A stretch of DNA of 64,000 nucleotides from the NCBI RefSeq assembly GCF_011769525.1, contig NZ_CP050440.1, forward strand, positions 6,387,501 to 6,451,500, written 5' to 3'. The notes under the pieces are model-generated. The model did not search any database, had not been told where the DNA came from, and was given only the letters and a program-made list of their open reading frames with translations. Positions 35,093-45,562 of this stretch are shown here, in pieces (the stretch's first letter is position 1; each line of letters opens with the position of its first letter). The DNA comes from Tolypothrix sp. PCC 7910 (GTDB lineage: Bacteria > Cyanobacteriota > Cyanobacteriia > Cyanobacteriales > Nostocaceae). The translations under genes were made by a program, and so were the position numbers.

Positions 35093-36028
35093 TCAGGAGT
35101 CGTCATGGCTGATTTCATCTAAACTGACGACATCGTGGAAATACTGGTAATCAATGTAGCGATGTCCATCACTTGTCTCGTGCATAATGTTGACAAACTG
35201 ATAGTTCCACAGTAAGTCAGTGGCGCTATAAGTATGACGGGCATGAAGGACTTGAGCTACGGTTTCATCAATACCACTTAGTGAAACCACAATAGAGCTA
35301 TTTGTCTTGAGTAAAGATTCTGTAGCCATTCCATAGAGCTGGCTAGACTCATCAATAACATGCATTGCTAACCAAGTTAATGTAAAGCTAGGTGATAAAT
35401 TCCTCAGTAGCTTGAGTTCGTGAATGCGACGTATATAATGCCCCTCTGCGGTAACTTCGTCTCGCATCAGGTACACCCGCATCTGTGCTTCCAAAATCAA
35501 GTTACGGCGCTTATTAGCGGTGCGAAACATCAGCGTCGGCTGTCCTTCATGGGGTGTGATAACTGCAACACGGCTAAAAACAACACGTGCAGTAGGACGC
35601 GAGAAACGAGCAAAGGCCAATCCTGTCATCACTGCAATTCCCATTAAGCCTACCATCGCTTCAATAGTCACGATAGTATTGGCATAAAGTGTTTTAGGAT
35701 ACATAGCACCATAGCCGATGGATGCCAGGGTTTGCACGCTAAAAAAGAAGACATCTAAGAAAGAGCCTGGTCTAGCATTTTCTATACAATCTCCTCCAGC
35801 CAGGTATGCTAAAGCAAATACGGCGTTAGTAGCTAAATACGCCACAGCAATCAGTAGGAAAAACCCAGGCCAGGAAACAGTTAACAGCAGATGGTAGGGG
35901 TCACGCCAGTAAGAATACCAAACACCCATCCCCACAATCTGGAATTGTCCATCCCTGATTTTAATGTGAACAAGCGATCGCCTGTGTGTCCCTTGCTTGC
36001 GAAAAAGTTTCTTGAGTGAAAATCTCAT
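35093..36028 (-). CDS. inward-rectifier (Kir/IRK-type) potassium channel
   Basis: A 311-aa channel subunit of the KirBac type. Two membrane helices flank a pore loop (FFFSVQTLASIGYGAMYP); the selectivity filter reads SIGYG rather than the usual TVGYG/TIGYG. The outer helix is LLLTVSWPGFFLLIAVAYLA and the inner one TIVTIEAMVGLMGIAVMTGL. The C-terminal ~170 residues form the cytoplasmic immunoglobulin-like Kir domain (RPTARVVFSRVAVI, LMFRTANKRRNLILEAQMRV). The N-terminus is basic. It is transcribed alone. Confidence 0.92.
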   Translation of the reverse strand: MRFSLKKLFRKQGTHRRSLVHIKIRDGQFQIVGMGVWYSYWRDPYHLLLTVSWPGFFLLIAVAYLATNAVFALAYLAGGDCIENARPGSFLDVFFFSVQTLASIGYGAMYPKTLYANTIVTIEAMVGLMGIAVMTGLAFARFSRPTARVVFSRVAVITPHEGQPTLMFRTANKRRNLILEAQMRVYLMRDEVTAEGHYIRRIHELKLLRNLSPSFTLTWLAMHVIDESSQLYGMATESLLKTNSSIVVSLSGIDETVAQVLHARHTYSATDLLWNYQFVNIMHETSDGHRYIDYQYFHDVVSLDEISHDDS

Positions 36029-36278
36029 TAGGAGTAGCCAAAATCACTGCTAATCAGTAGGATAACTAGTGCCGCTACACGGAATTTACATCTATCCAAT
36101 GTGCAATTATCCCTATTAACCCACATTCTGCAGAGGAATGGGAAAATCATTTGATTTCCTGTAACCCATGTATAACAAAGTTTTCAAGACTTCAAACCCA
36201 GATGCGCCAAGTGCGATCGCCACCGTGAGCGATATAAAAATTGCTATAGTGTCAGCTTCAATACTTCTAACACACCCT

Positions 36279-36418
36279 ATATAGCAGACAAAGTCTCAAA
36301 ATTGCTCAACGATTTTTATGCAATCAATGAAGACTTACTCGCCATCCGACAGGAGTATAAAATTTTTGCTAATTTTATAGCTATAGGAGTAGGAAAAATA
36401 TCATTTTGTCTGCTATAT
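36279..36418. repeat. inverted-repeat-bounded segment in the gap upstream of the Kir gene
   Basis: ATATAGCAGACAAA (36279-36292) and its exact reverse complement TTTGTCTGCTATAT (36405-36418) bound a ~112-base interior. Just outside them, TAACACACCC and GGGTGCGTTA extend the symmetry loosely. It looks like a small element or decayed MITE. The 36029-36556 gap holds no convincing gene. Confidence 0.45.
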
Positions 36419-36556
36419 CTAAGTGTGGGTGCGTTATTAATGCTGCTAAGCATAATATGCATTTGAGTAATTTAATTGATTACTCGACTTATGTAGAATA
36501 ACGCGAAAGAAAATGCTAAGATTTAGGCGCAGTCGTTAATTATTACTTATTAATTT

Positions 36557-36751
36557 GTGGCAAGAGCGAGTACAGCGATAGGTGTTAGTCCAATCATTAA
36601 GGAGATTGTGCAAAAACAAGCACACTCGACACGGTTAACTTTGAAAGAGGTTATTCTCATGGGCATGATAGCAATTGACAAAATGGATGAACAAAGCCGT
36701 CAAGAGCTAGCAGACGAAGTTCATAAAATGCAAGTTAATGGCGAAATCTAA
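36557..36751 (+). CDS. small hypothetical protein, 64 aa
   Basis: Unrecognised GTG-initiated protein of 64 aa beginning MARASTAIGVSPIIKEIVQK. Predicted mostly helical, with TRLTLKEVILMGMIAID in the middle; the layout weakly recalls small ribbon-helix-helix or coiled regulators but no firm match is seen. The gene converges on the DNA methyltransferase gene, 186 bases away. Confidence 0.45.
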   Translation: MARASTAIGVSPIIKEIVQKQAHSTRLTLKEVILMGMIAIDKMDEQSRQELADEVHKMQVNGEI

Positions 36752-36937
36752 ATTTACTGGTAGGAGTCAAAAGTTTACAATCTAAAGTAAAAATATTAGT
36801 TAAATAACTATTAAAAGAGTTAGTGGGTTCAATGTTAGAATTGGCGATTTAGTCTTCACAAAAGCTTAGTAGTTATTACAGTGAATAATTCAGTATTATC
36901 CAGAAAAAACTGCTCACTGTTCGCTTTTTACTGATTG

Positions 36938-37840
36938 TTAACTAAACCGATAACGACTTCCAGTAACATAATCTTCATTAATTTCAAAAGCAATCCATTG
37001 ACGTTGCAAATCTTCAGCAACAAATCCTGTAGTGTTAGAACCAGCAAATGGATCTAACACTAAATCACCTTCATCAGTTAAGAATTTAATAAAGAACTCT
37101 GCAAAGGCTTGGGGAAACCTAGCTGGATGAGGTTTAATGCCTGCTTCTTTACAACGACGCAAATAAGCACTATTAGATTCTGTATTGGCAATTTCTAGCA
37201 GATTGGGTGGGATTGCACCTTGATTATCTTTTTGGAATTTGTCAGAAATATCATGTCCGCTAGGACGTATTTTTGCTTTATAGCCATTCTTGAGTAATTG
37301 CTGCATACTCTGGCTATATGGTTTTAAAACTTTTCGATTATCTGCTTTAGGGTTTGGAGTTTTGGATAACCACCAAACTACATTGACTGAATCTTTAACG
37401 CGGACTCTCCTAATTGTTACCCATTCAGCAGGGGTAGGTAATCTTGCCGGATTATAGTGGTAAAATTCTTGGGCGAGAAAAAAGCCAATTTCCTTACACA
37501 ATCTCACCAAAAGCTCATATTGATAGATACTCCGCACGGGATTTCCCGGAAGATAAGCGCCGCCTAAATCTAAAACAAATGAGCCATTCTCAGCTAGTAC
37601 TCTTTTAAATTCTGCAGCGAAGGGTAAAAACCATTCAATATATTTTTCTGAACTTTCATTACCGTATTCTTTTTTGCGTGTCAGCGCAAATGGTGGTGAA
37701 GTGAGAATTAAATTAATAGTGTTGTCATCAATGTATTTGATCAGTTCTAGACTGTCACCTAAATATAATGCTCCATTATTTTGAGTATAATAAGGGTTAA
37801 AATTACTCGATTTCTGTGATTTTTTCGCTTTTGGTGTCAA
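36938..37840 (-). CDS. solitary DNA methyltransferase, beta class, probably N4-cytosine
   Basis: A 300-aa site-specific DNA methyltransferase. Catalytic motif IV is LTSPPFAL (SPPF/Y is typical of m4C enzymes) near residue 48, and the SAM-binding motif I (VLDPFAGSNTTGFVAE) comes near the C-terminus, the beta-class order. A target-recognition region lies between. Start is TTG 37840. No restriction endonuclease gene is adjacent, so it is probably an orphan regulatory methyltransferase. It could be the counterpart of Synechocystis sll0729 (GGCC, m4C), a suggestion from general resemblance, not a demonstrated match. Confidence 0.85.
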   Translation of the reverse strand: MTPKAKKSQKSSNFNPYYTQNNGALYLGDSLELIKYIDDNTINLILTSPPFALTRKKEYGNESSEKYIEWFLPFAAEFKRVLAENGSFVLDLGGAYLPGNPVRSIYQYELLVRLCKEIGFFLAQEFYHYNPARLPTPAEWVTIRRVRVKDSVNVVWWLSKTPNPKADNRKVLKPYSQSMQQLLKNGYKAKIRPSGHDISDKFQKDNQGAIPPNLLEIANTESNSAYLRRCKEAGIKPHPARFPQAFAEFFIKFLTDEGDLVLDPFAGSNTTGFVAEDLQRQWIAFEINEDYVTGSRYRFS

Positions 37841-37932
37841 GAGTAGTTAATTTTTTAAACTTAGCTAGTTAAAGCAATAATAATTATGCCTATAAGGATA
37901 GGAATGAACTTATCCTATCCAGAGCTAAAATC

Positions 37933-38373
37933 CTACCATTTTTTGTATGGGAGAAATTTTCCAGACATAATAATTTTCACGCGATCACCTTTGGGATCTT
38001 CTTCTTTTTCAATATCCAAAGTAAAATCAATTGCGCTCATAATCCCATCACCAAATTTTTCCTGAATTACATCTTTAATGGGAAAACCATACACCTGCAT
38101 AATTTCGTAAAAGCGATAAATCAGGGGATCGGTTGGTACTATTGGGCCTAATCCTTTTACAGGGCATTCAGTTAGCTCTTTAATATATATAGGCCCTAAT
38201 TCTAATGCCTCTACCAACAACTTCGCCTCTTCCTCAGAAGCGCTAGCTTGACGATAGAATACAGCAGCAATCCAGACTTCATCTCGTCCCAGAATTTTTT
38301 CTAAATCAGCAAAGGTCAAACCTTTCTCTTTCTTAGCTTTGAATAGTGTTTGCGTAATTTCTGGGATAGACAT
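37933..38373 (-). CDS. cynS: cyanate hydratase (cyanase)
   Basis: Decameric enzyme converting cyanate plus bicarbonate into ammonia and CO2, releasing nitrogen from cyanate. It is 146 aa, near the usual length. An N-terminal helical domain has [19 protein letters not shown]. The C-terminal catalytic part has [14 protein letters not shown] (the Arg and Glu of the active site) and [10 protein letters not shown] (the active Ser). I use ATG 38373 (MSIPEITQ), the family start; a TTG at 38397 would add eight residues. No cyanate transporter (cynABD) genes are adjacent. Confidence 0.95.
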   Translation of the reverse strand: MSIPEITQTLFKAKKEKGLTFADLEKILGRDEVWIAAVFYRQASASEEEAKLLVEALELGPIYIKELTECPVKGLGPIVPTDPLIYRFYEIMQVYGFPIKDVIQEKFGDGIMSAIDFTLDIEKEEDPKGDRVKIIMSGKFLPYKKW

Positions 38374-38476
38374 CTGATAAATTTTCTCAGCAATCAATTT
38401 TATAAGAAGAAAATTTTATCATGATTATCAGAAATAGGCGATCGCTTTTTGCTTCAGATTAAAATTTTAATTAGTC

Positions 38477-38516
38477 AATAAAAAATCCCCTACCTTGGGG
38501 TGGGGGATTTTTTATT
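38477..38516 (-). terminator. terminator of the psaA-psaB operon
   Basis: An 18-bp stem (AATAAAAAATCCCCTACC with GGTGGGGGATTTTTTATT, one G-T pair) with a TTGG loop, 26 bases past the psaB stop on the minus strand. The A/T-rich ends could also stop transcription coming the other way. Confidence 0.9.
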
Positions 38517-38542
38517 AATTACCTACAAAACTAGTAGCCAGA

Positions 38543-40768
38543 TCAACCGAACTTACCAGCAGTAGAAGCAATTAGGAACGCTGCGTAGGTTACGAAGTAG
38601 CCAACGGTGAAGTGGGCTAGACCAACCAAACGAGCTTGAACGATGGAGAGTGCAACGGGCTTGTCTTTCCAGCGAACTAGGTTAGCTAGAGGAGTACGCT
38701 CGTGTGCCCAGACAATAGTTTCAATCAACTCTTGCCAGTAACCTCTCCAGGAGATGAGGAACATGAAGCCTGTTGCCCATACTAAGTGTCCGAATAGGAA
38801 CATCCAAGCCCAAACAGACAGGTTATTCACGCCGTAGGGGTTATAACCGTTGATCAACTGAGCAGAGTTAGCCCAGAGGTAGTCACGGAACCAACCCATT
38901 AGGTAGGTGGAGTTTTCGTTGAACTGAGCAACGTTACCTTGCCAAATACCCAGGTGTTTCCAGTGCCAGTAGAAGGTTAACCAACCTACTGTGTTCAATG
39001 CCCAGAACAGCGCTAGATAGAAAGCGTCCCAAGCAGAGATGTCGCAAGTACCGCCACGACCAGGGCCGTCGCAAGGGAATGCATAACCGAAGTCCTTTTT
39101 ATCGGGCATCAGCTTGGAGCCACGAGCATCCAAAGCACCCTTAACGAGAATCAAGGTGGTGGTGTGCAGACCTAAGGCGATCGCATGGTGTACCAAGAAG
39201 TCGCCAGGGCCAATTGTTAAGAAGAGAGAGTTTGTGCCAGAGTTAATGGCATCCAACCAGCCGCTCAACCATACGTTGCCGTAGTTGGGGTAGGCTGTGT
39301 AAGCAACGCTATCGGGGTTAGACAGCAAGGTGTCTAAGCCGTAGAGTACTTTACCGTGAGCAGCTTGAATGAACTGAGCGAATACAGGTTCAATCAAGAT
39401 TTGCTTTTCAGGAGTACCGAAAGCAACTACTACGTCGTTGTGAACGTACAAGCTGAGGGTGTGGAAACCTAAGAAGAGGGATACCCAGCTGAGGTGGGAG
39501 ATGATCGCTTCTTTGTGCTGTAGCACACGCTCGAGTACGTTACCTTTGTTTTGCTCGGGGTCGTAGTCACGAACCCAGAAGATGGCACCGTGAGCAAAGG
39601 CACCAACCATTAAGAAGATAGCAATGTACTGGTGGTGGGTGTACAGCGCTGCCTGTGTTGTATAGTCCTTAGCGATAAACGCGTAGGGAGGCAGGGAGTA
39701 CATGTGTTGTGCCACCAAGGAGGTGATTACACCCAAACAAGCTAGGTGCCAACCCAATTGGAAGTGAAGGGAGTTGTTGTAGGTGTCATAAATGCCTTGG
39801 TGAGGCATGTTAAATGGACCTTCAACAGGTTTGCCAAAGAAGGTTTTGGCATTCATCATCTCTTTGATGCTGTGACCAATACCAAAGTTGGTACGGTACA
39901 TATGACCAGCGACGATGAACAGAACAGCGATCGCCAAGTGGTGATGAGCCATGTCAGTCAACCACAGGGATTCGGTTTGGGGATGGAAACCACCTAAAAA
40001 GGTGAGAATTGCAGTCCCTGCACCTTGGGAGGTACCGAACACATGACCTGCTGTGTCTGGGTTTTGAGCGTAAACGCCCCAGTTACCAGTAAAGAAGGGT
40101 TGCAAGCCTGCTGGGTGTGGTGCGGTAGTTAGGAAGTTATCCCAACCTACGTGCTGTCCACGAGATTCGGGGATAGCAACGTGAATCAAGTGGCCGGCCC
40201 AAGCTAGAGAGCTAACGCCAAACAAACCTGCCAAGTGGTGGTTTAGGCGAGATTCAGCACTCTTGAACCAAGCGAGGCTGGGACGGAACTTAGGTTGCAA
40301 ATGCAACCAACCAGCAAACAATAGCACTGATGCGAACAACAGCAGGAAGATTGAACCTGCATAGAGGTCAGCATTTGTCCGCATGCCCTGGGTATACCAC
40401 CAGTGGTATACACCAGAGTAAGCAATATTTACAGGATTGCTAGCACCAGCTTGGGTAAAAGCTTCAATCGCTGGTTTACCAAAGTGGGGGTCCCAAATCG
40501 CATGGGCGATGGGGCGGATGTGAATTGGATCTGTGATCCACTGTTCAAAGTTACCTTGCCAGGCTACGTGGAACAGGAGGCTGGAAGCCCACAGGAAGAT
40601 GATTGCCAAGTGACCGAAGTGCGTTGCGAAAATCTTTTGGTAAAGATTTTCTTCCGTCATGCCATCATGGCTTTCAAAGTCGTTGCCTGTAGCGATCGCA
40701 TACCATATCCGACGCGTAGTCGGGTCCTGTGCGAGATCCTGGCTAAATTTTGGAAATTTTGTTGCCAT
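38543..40768 (-). CDS. psaB: photosystem I core protein PsaB (P700 apoprotein A2)
   Basis: Reaction-centre subunit of photosystem I, 741 aa, full length. It starts [20 protein letters not shown]. It has eleven membrane spans in total and the FX iron-sulfur cluster loop [18 protein letters not shown], whose two cysteines pair with those of PsaA. Many chlorophyll-binding histidines are visible, for example [13 protein letters not shown] and [12 protein letters not shown]. The gene is 128 bases downstream of psaA, with a strong terminator after it. Confidence 0.99.
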   Translation of the reverse strand: MATKFPKFSQDLAQDPTTRRIWYAIATGNDFESHDGMTEENLYQKIFATHFGHLAIIFLWASSLLFHVAWQGNFEQWITDPIHIRPIAHAIWDPHFGKPAIEAFTQAGASNPVNIAYSGVYHWWYTQGMRTNADLYAGSIFLLLFASVLLFAGWLHLQPKFRPSLAWFKSAESRLNHHLAGLFGVSSLAWAGHLIHVAIPESRGQHVGWDNFLTTAPHPAGLQPFFTGNWGVYAQNPDTAGHVFGTSQGAGTAILTFLGGFHPQTESLWLTDMAHHHLAIAVLFIVAGHMYRTNFGIGHSIKEMMNAKTFFGKPVEGPFNMPHQGIYDTYNNSLHFQLGWHLACLGVITSLVAQHMYSLPPYAFIAKDYTTQAALYTHHQYIAIFLMVGAFAHGAIFWVRDYDPEQNKGNVLERVLQHKEAIISHLSWVSLFLGFHTLSLYVHNDVVVAFGTPEKQILIEPVFAQFIQAAHGKVLYGLDTLLSNPDSVAYTAYPNYGNVWLSGWLDAINSGTNSLFLTIGPGDFLVHHAIALGLHTTTLILVKGALDARGSKLMPDKKDFGYAFPCDGPGRGGTCDISAWDAFYLALFWALNTVGWLTFYWHWKHLGIWQGNVAQFNENSTYLMGWFRDYLWANSAQLINGYNPYGVNNLSVWAWMFLFGHLVWATGFMFLISWRGYWQELIETIVWAHERTPLANLVRWKDKPVALSIVQARLVGLAHFTVGYFVTYAAFLIASTAGKFG

Positions 40769-40896
40769 AGGTTTGATAATTCCTCTGACCTTTAGCCATC
40801 ATGTTTCAGCTTTGGGAGTTCTGAGTTTTGAGTCCTGATTTCTAAGTTTTTACTTGCTCTCAGCACTCATTACTCAGCACTCCGTATAGCTGATTG

Positions 40897-43155
40897 CTAC
40901 CCTACTGAAAGAATATGTGCGTGGAAGAATGCCCAGGTAGTAGCGATTCCTCCTAAGAGGTAGTGAGCTACACCTACTGCCCGACCTTGAGTGATGCTCA
41001 AAGCGCGAGGTTGAATTGATGGTGCTACCTTCAGTTTATTATGAGCCCAAACGATAGACTCAATTAGTTCTTGCCAGTAGCCACGACCACTGAACAGGAA
41101 CATTAAGCTGAATGCCCAAACAAAGTGAGCGCCCAAGAACATCAATCCATAACCAGACAGCGCACTTCCGTAGGAGTTGATTACCTGTGAGGCTTGCGCC
41201 CACAAGAAGTCACGCAACCAACCGTTGATTGTGATGGCACTTTGGGCAAAGTTACCACCAGTAATGTGAGTCACATTACCTGCTGCGTCTACAGTTCCCC
41301 AAACATCAGACTGCATTTTCCAGCTGAAGTGGAAAATTACAATTGACAGGGAGTTGTACATCCAGAATAGTCCGAGGAATACATGATCCCAACCGGATAC
41401 TTGGCAGGTACCACCACGACCAGGACCATCGCAAGGGAAGCGGAAGCCCAAGTTAGCCTTGTCTGGAATCAGACGAGAACTACGAGCGTACAGCACACCC
41501 TTCAACAGGATGAGAACGGTTACGTGAATGGTAAAGGCATGAATGTGGTGAATTAAGAAGTCTGCTGTTCCCAAAGCAATGGGTGCAGCTGCTACTTTAC
41601 CGCCTACAGCCAAAATACCGCCGCCAAAGGCATAGCTAACTGGTTCTAAGGCGTTGGGTGCAGTTGTACCAGGAGCTAAAGCATGGATATTTTGTACCCA
41701 TTGAGCAAATACTGGCTGCAACTGAATTGCGGTATCGGAGAACATGTCTTGGGGACGGCCCAAGGCACGCATTGTATCGTTGTGGATGTACAGTCCAAAG
41801 CTGTGGAAGCCAAGGAAGATACAAACCCAGTTTAAGTGGGAGATAATCGCATCTCTGTGACGAATCACCCGATCCAGTACGTTGTTTTGGTTAACAACAG
41901 GATCGTAATCACGCACCATGAAAATTGCAGCGTGAGCAGCACCACCAACAATCAGGAAACCACCTATCCAAATATGGTGAGTAAAAATACACAACTGCGT
42001 AGCGTAATCAGTTGCCAAATATGGATAGGGGGGCATCGCGTACATGTGATGCGCGATGATGATTGTCAATGAACCCAAGAAGGCCAGGTTAGTACCTAAT
42101 TGAGCGTGCCAAGATGTGGTCAGGTTTTCGTAAAGACCTTTGTGACCTTCACCAGTGAAAGGACCTTTGTGGTTTTCGAGGATCTCTTTAATGCTGTGAC
42201 CGATACCCCAGTTGGTGCGGTATTGGTGACCAGCAATGATGAACAGTACAGCGATCGCTAAGTGGTGATGAGAAATATCTGTCAACCACAAGCCGCCTGT
42301 TACTGGGTTGAGACCACCCTTGAAGGTGAGGAAATCAGCGTACTGACCCCAGTTCAAGGTAAAGAAAGGTGCCAAACCACTAGCAAAGCCAGGGAATAGG
42401 TCGATCAGCAAGCTCTTGTTCAGGATGAACTCGTGGGGCAAGGGGATATCTTTAATAGCTACCCCTGCATCCAATAGCTTGTTGGTCGGCGCGGACACGT
42501 GAATTAAGTGTCCAGCCCATCCCAAAGAACCACAGCCCAGCAATACTTGCAGGTGGTGATTCAGCATGGACTCCACATTCTGGAACCATTCCAGTTTGGG
42601 AGCACGCTTGTGGTAATGGAACCAACCAGCAAACAGGAACAAGCCTGCTAATACTAAACCGCCAATGGCAGTCACGTATAGCTGGAATGAGTTGGTGATA
42701 CCCCAGCCGCGCCATACTTGGAACAAGCCAGAGGTGATTTGAATACCGTGGAAGCCACCGCCAACATCACCATTTAAGATGTCTTGCCCAACAATAGGCC
42801 AAACGACTTGAGCACTAGGCTTAACGTTTAGTGGGTCACTGAGCCAAGCTTCGTAGTTTGAGAACTTAGCACCGTGGAATATCATCCCGCTCAGCCAAAT
42901 CGTCACTACAGCTAAGTGACCGAAGTGGGCTGCGAATATCTTGCGGGAGATATCTTGTAGATCGCTTGTATGTGTATCAAAATCGTGGGCGAGGGCGTGC
43001 AGGTTCCAAATCCATGTGGTGGTTTTGGGACCTCTGGCTAGAGTTCTGTCGAAGTGTCCAGGTTGTGCCCATCTCTCAAAAGAGGTAGGTACTGGATCGT
43101 TATCGACTATTACTTTTGCCTTTTTTTCCTCTCGCTCCGGAGGACTAATCGTCAT
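40897..43155 (-). CDS. psaA: photosystem I core protein PsaA (P700 apoprotein A1)
   Basis: Photosystem I reaction-centre subunit, 752 aa. The start [20 protein letters not shown] is the family N-terminus and has a near-perfect ribosome-binding site (GAGAGGAGG) just before ATG 43155. An upstream in-frame start near 43200 would add 15 residues unlike other PsaA proteins. The FX cluster loop is [18 protein letters not shown]. It heads the psaA-psaB operon. The leader region 43156-43875 is long and holds STRR heptamers but no gene. Confidence 0.99.
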   Translation of the reverse strand: MTISPPEREEKKAKVIVDNDPVPTSFERWAQPGHFDRTLARGPKTTTWIWNLHALAHDFDTHTSDLQDISRKIFAAHFGHLAVVTIWLSGMIFHGAKFSNYEAWLSDPLNVKPSAQVVWPIVGQDILNGDVGGGFHGIQITSGLFQVWRGWGITNSFQLYVTAIGGLVLAGLFLFAGWFHYHKRAPKLEWFQNVESMLNHHLQVLLGCGSLGWAGHLIHVSAPTNKLLDAGVAIKDIPLPHEFILNKSLLIDLFPGFASGLAPFFTLNWGQYADFLTFKGGLNPVTGGLWLTDISHHHLAIAVLFIIAGHQYRTNWGIGHSIKEILENHKGPFTGEGHKGLYENLTTSWHAQLGTNLAFLGSLTIIIAHHMYAMPPYPYLATDYATQLCIFTHHIWIGGFLIVGGAAHAAIFMVRDYDPVVNQNNVLDRVIRHRDAIISHLNWVCIFLGFHSFGLYIHNDTMRALGRPQDMFSDTAIQLQPVFAQWVQNIHALAPGTTAPNALEPVSYAFGGGILAVGGKVAAAPIALGTADFLIHHIHAFTIHVTVLILLKGVLYARSSRLIPDKANLGFRFPCDGPGRGGTCQVSGWDHVFLGLFWMYNSLSIVIFHFSWKMQSDVWGTVDAAGNVTHITGGNFAQSAITINGWLRDFLWAQASQVINSYGSALSGYGLMFLGAHFVWAFSLMFLFSGRGYWQELIESIVWAHNKLKVAPSIQPRALSITQGRAVGVAHYLLGGIATTWAFFHAHILSVG

Positions 43156-43685
43156 TCGACCTCCTCTCAAGATAAGGAATGAGGAATCAGGAAACCACAA
43201 AGTTAACCATTATCGCATCCGCCAGATTTTCTGGGGGGCGATGAAGACCCGATGTGGAAGTTTGTTTCTGTTGAATTATAAAGTCTTGAGTTGTACATTG
43301 TTGGAGAGAATTTAACAATAATTCAAAATCACTGGAATAATTGTCTAATCTGCCTTTGAAGTTCAAACTAATTGACAAAAAGTCAATAGATTATCCATTT
43401 TATTTACAAACGATAACAATTCGTAAAACTTATGGTTTGCTAGCCCACAGCAAGGGTTTCAGCGGTTGTGTTTGCTGTTATGGTCTGCAAATTTGCTATT
43501 TGTAAAAAAACTGTCAAGAAGAAGACATATTTCGGCAGTTATTAAAAAAACACAAAGTAAAGATTATTTGCTTTTTATAAACTGTATAAATAAACAACGT
43601 ATGAACAAGGAACCAGGGGCTAGGTATTAGTATTTTTTATTCATATAGTTAGAAATTTTTTAGGTAATGCGCTCTGGGGGATTGG

Positions 43686-43722
43686 GCATTGGTAATGGGT
43701 AATGGGTAATGGGTATGGGGAT
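43686..43722. repeat. STRR heptamer array (GGTAATG units)
   Basis: Four to five GGTAATG heptamers (TTGGTAATGGGTAATGGGTAATGGGTATGGGG) between the divergent psaA and lipoprotein genes. Nothing else recognisable was found in this 720-base gap. Confidence 0.8.
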
Positions 43723-43875
43723 AAGGAATTTTCCCTGCTTCCTTTGCCCGTTATACTCCCCTGCTCTCTTGTCCTTTTGTCACCTGCGCCCATACTTTTG
43801 GGCTATAGTTCCCTATGGACACTTTGAGCCAAAATAATTTGTCAGTTGTTGGAAACTATACGCTGGGTGGAAGGC

Positions 43876-45552
43876 ATGAACTCGTGGCACAAAGCAGTGT
43901 TAGAGAATCTCCTCTCTAGGAGGTTTGCTGTTGTGAGATGGTTAATAACATTTTTACTAGTCTTGAGTTTGGCAAGCTGTGGTGATAAAGCTGTCAGCCA
44001 AGATGTAGCTGTGGGTAATCGAGCAACCCCACAACAAAGTTTGAAGGAATTTGCGGAAGTTTCTCCACCAGCAACAATTGAAGAACTGCGCTCCACATTG
44101 GATATCTACCAGCCACAGGTTGCTATAGTTACACCTCAAGCTGATGAAGTTTTGTCTGATAATCAGGTAACAGTCCGCTTTCAGGTTAAGGATCTGCCTA
44201 TATTTAAAGATCCAAAATGGGAATTGGGGCCTCATCTCCATGTAATTTTGGATAATCAGCCATATATAGCTGTTTACGACTTAGATAAGCCATTAGTTTT
44301 CTCAGACTTATCCCCAGGAACTCACAGCTTGCGTGTCTTCGCATCGCGCCCTTGGCATGAAAGTTTTAAAAATGAAGGTGCTTACGCCCAGATCAAATTT
44401 CACATTCTAGCCAAGACTGATGATAATAATCCCGATCCCACACTACCGGTGCTAACCTACAGCCGTCCTAAAGGTGACTATGGGGCAGAACCAATATTAT
44501 TGGACTTTTATTTAACTAACGCTCCCCTGCACCTTATTGCTCAAGACAACCCCAACAGCGGAATTAGTGATTGGCGGATTCGTTGCACGATTAACGATGA
44601 AAGCTTTGTTCTCGATCGCTGGCAAGCAGTTTACCTTAAAGGTTTAAAACCTGGTAAAAACTGGGTCAAGCTAGAATTTCTTGATAACCAGGGTAATCCT
44701 GTAAAAAATGTCTTTAATACTACAGTTGGGTTGATTAATTACCAGCCCAAAGGTAAAGATACGCTTTCACGAATTGTAAGTGGCGAACTCAAAGCGGATG
44801 ATGTACGTGGCATTGTCGATCCAAACTATATTCCGAAGACACCACCTGCTGAACCTGCACCTAGCCCTGAACCCACGCCCGAAACTAAGCCAACTCCAGC
44901 AATTGAAATTCCAGAAACACCGATAACAGAACCATCAGTTCCACCATCACCAGAAACTAGCCCAGAACCACAGCCAGTTGTACCATCACCTGCTGCGACT
45001 GAATTACCTGAAAAAGTCACTCCACAACCAGAAAAACCAAAAGGCGGCTATTTCAAACGCCGTTCTCGCCCTACAGCTAAACCATCTCCTAGCGTGTCGC
45101 CCACACTACCAGAGACAATTCCAACACCCACGGCGACAGAAACACCTCAACCTCAAGTAACGCCAACACCTGCGGCGACAGAACCACCTCAACCACTGGT
45201 AACGCCAACACCTGCAGCGACAGAACCACCTCAACCACTGGTAACGCCAACACCTGCAGCGACAGAACCACCTCAACCACTGGTAACGCCAACACCTACG
45301 GTGACAGAACAGCCCCAACCACAGGTAACGCCAACACCTACGGTGACGGAATCACCCAAGGCTCAGGTAAAACAGCGAACAAGAACGGATTTGAGTAAAT
45401 ATTTCCAGCGTCGTCCACGCCCTAGCCCTGAAACATCGCCCACTCTGGCTCCAACACTACCAGAAATTATCGAATCTCCGGCACTGCAAACAGTGCCATC
45501 ACCGGAAGCTACGCCAATACCTGCGGCTGAAGGAGAAAATGCGAAGGAATAA
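43876..45552 (+). CDS. lipoprotein with Pro/Thr-rich tandem-repeat C-terminus
   Basis: A 558-aa predicted lipoprotein. The signal is FAVVRWLITFLLVLSLASC with lipobox LASC. Residues ~60-310 form conserved extracytoplasmic beta-rich domains (VAIVTPQADEVLSDNQVTVR, PHLHVILDNQPYIAVYDLD). The C-terminal ~240 residues are low-complexity, with about five tandem 14-residue units of the form PQPxVTPTPAATEP encoded by 42-bp repeats around 45145-45357, and two RRxRP-type basic spots (KRRSRPTAKPS, QRRPRPSPE). A TTG start at 43846 is possible, but ATG 43876 is closer to the signal. Role unknown; the tail could span the cell wall. Confidence 0.75.
   Translation: MNSWHKAVLENLLSRRFAVVRWLITFLLVLSLASCGDKAVSQDVAVGNRATPQQSLKEFAEVSPPATIEELRSTLDIYQPQVAIVTPQADEVLSDNQVTVRFQVKDLPIFKDPKWELGPHLHVILDNQPYIAVYDLDKPLVFSDLSPGTHSLRVFASRPWHESFKNEGAYAQIKFHILAKTDDNNPDPTLPVLTYSRPKGDYGAEPILLDFYLTNAPLHLIAQDNPNSGISDWRIRCTINDESFVLDRWQAVYLKGLKPGKNWVKLEFLDNQGNPVKNVFNTTVGLINYQPKGKDTLSRIVSGELKADDVRGIVDPNYIPKTPPAEPAPSPEPTPETKPTPAIEIPETPITEPSVPPSPETSPEPQPVVPSPAATELPEKVTPQPEKPKGGYFKRRSRPTAKPSPSVSPTLPETIPTPTATETPQPQVTPTPAATEPPQPLVTPTPAATEPPQPLVTPTPAATEPPQPLVTPTPTVTEQPQPQVTPTPTVTESPKAQVKQRTRTDLSKYFQRRPRPSPETSPTLAPTLPEIIESPALQTVPSPEATPIPAAEGENAKE
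45145..45357 (+). repeat. 42-bp coding tandem repeat inside the lipoprotein gene
   Basis: About five consecutive 42-base units (…GTAACGCCAACACCT…) with few differences, two of them nearly identical. Such arrays expand and contract easily. Confidence 0.85.
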
Positions 45553-45562
45553 AGGTTAGGAT

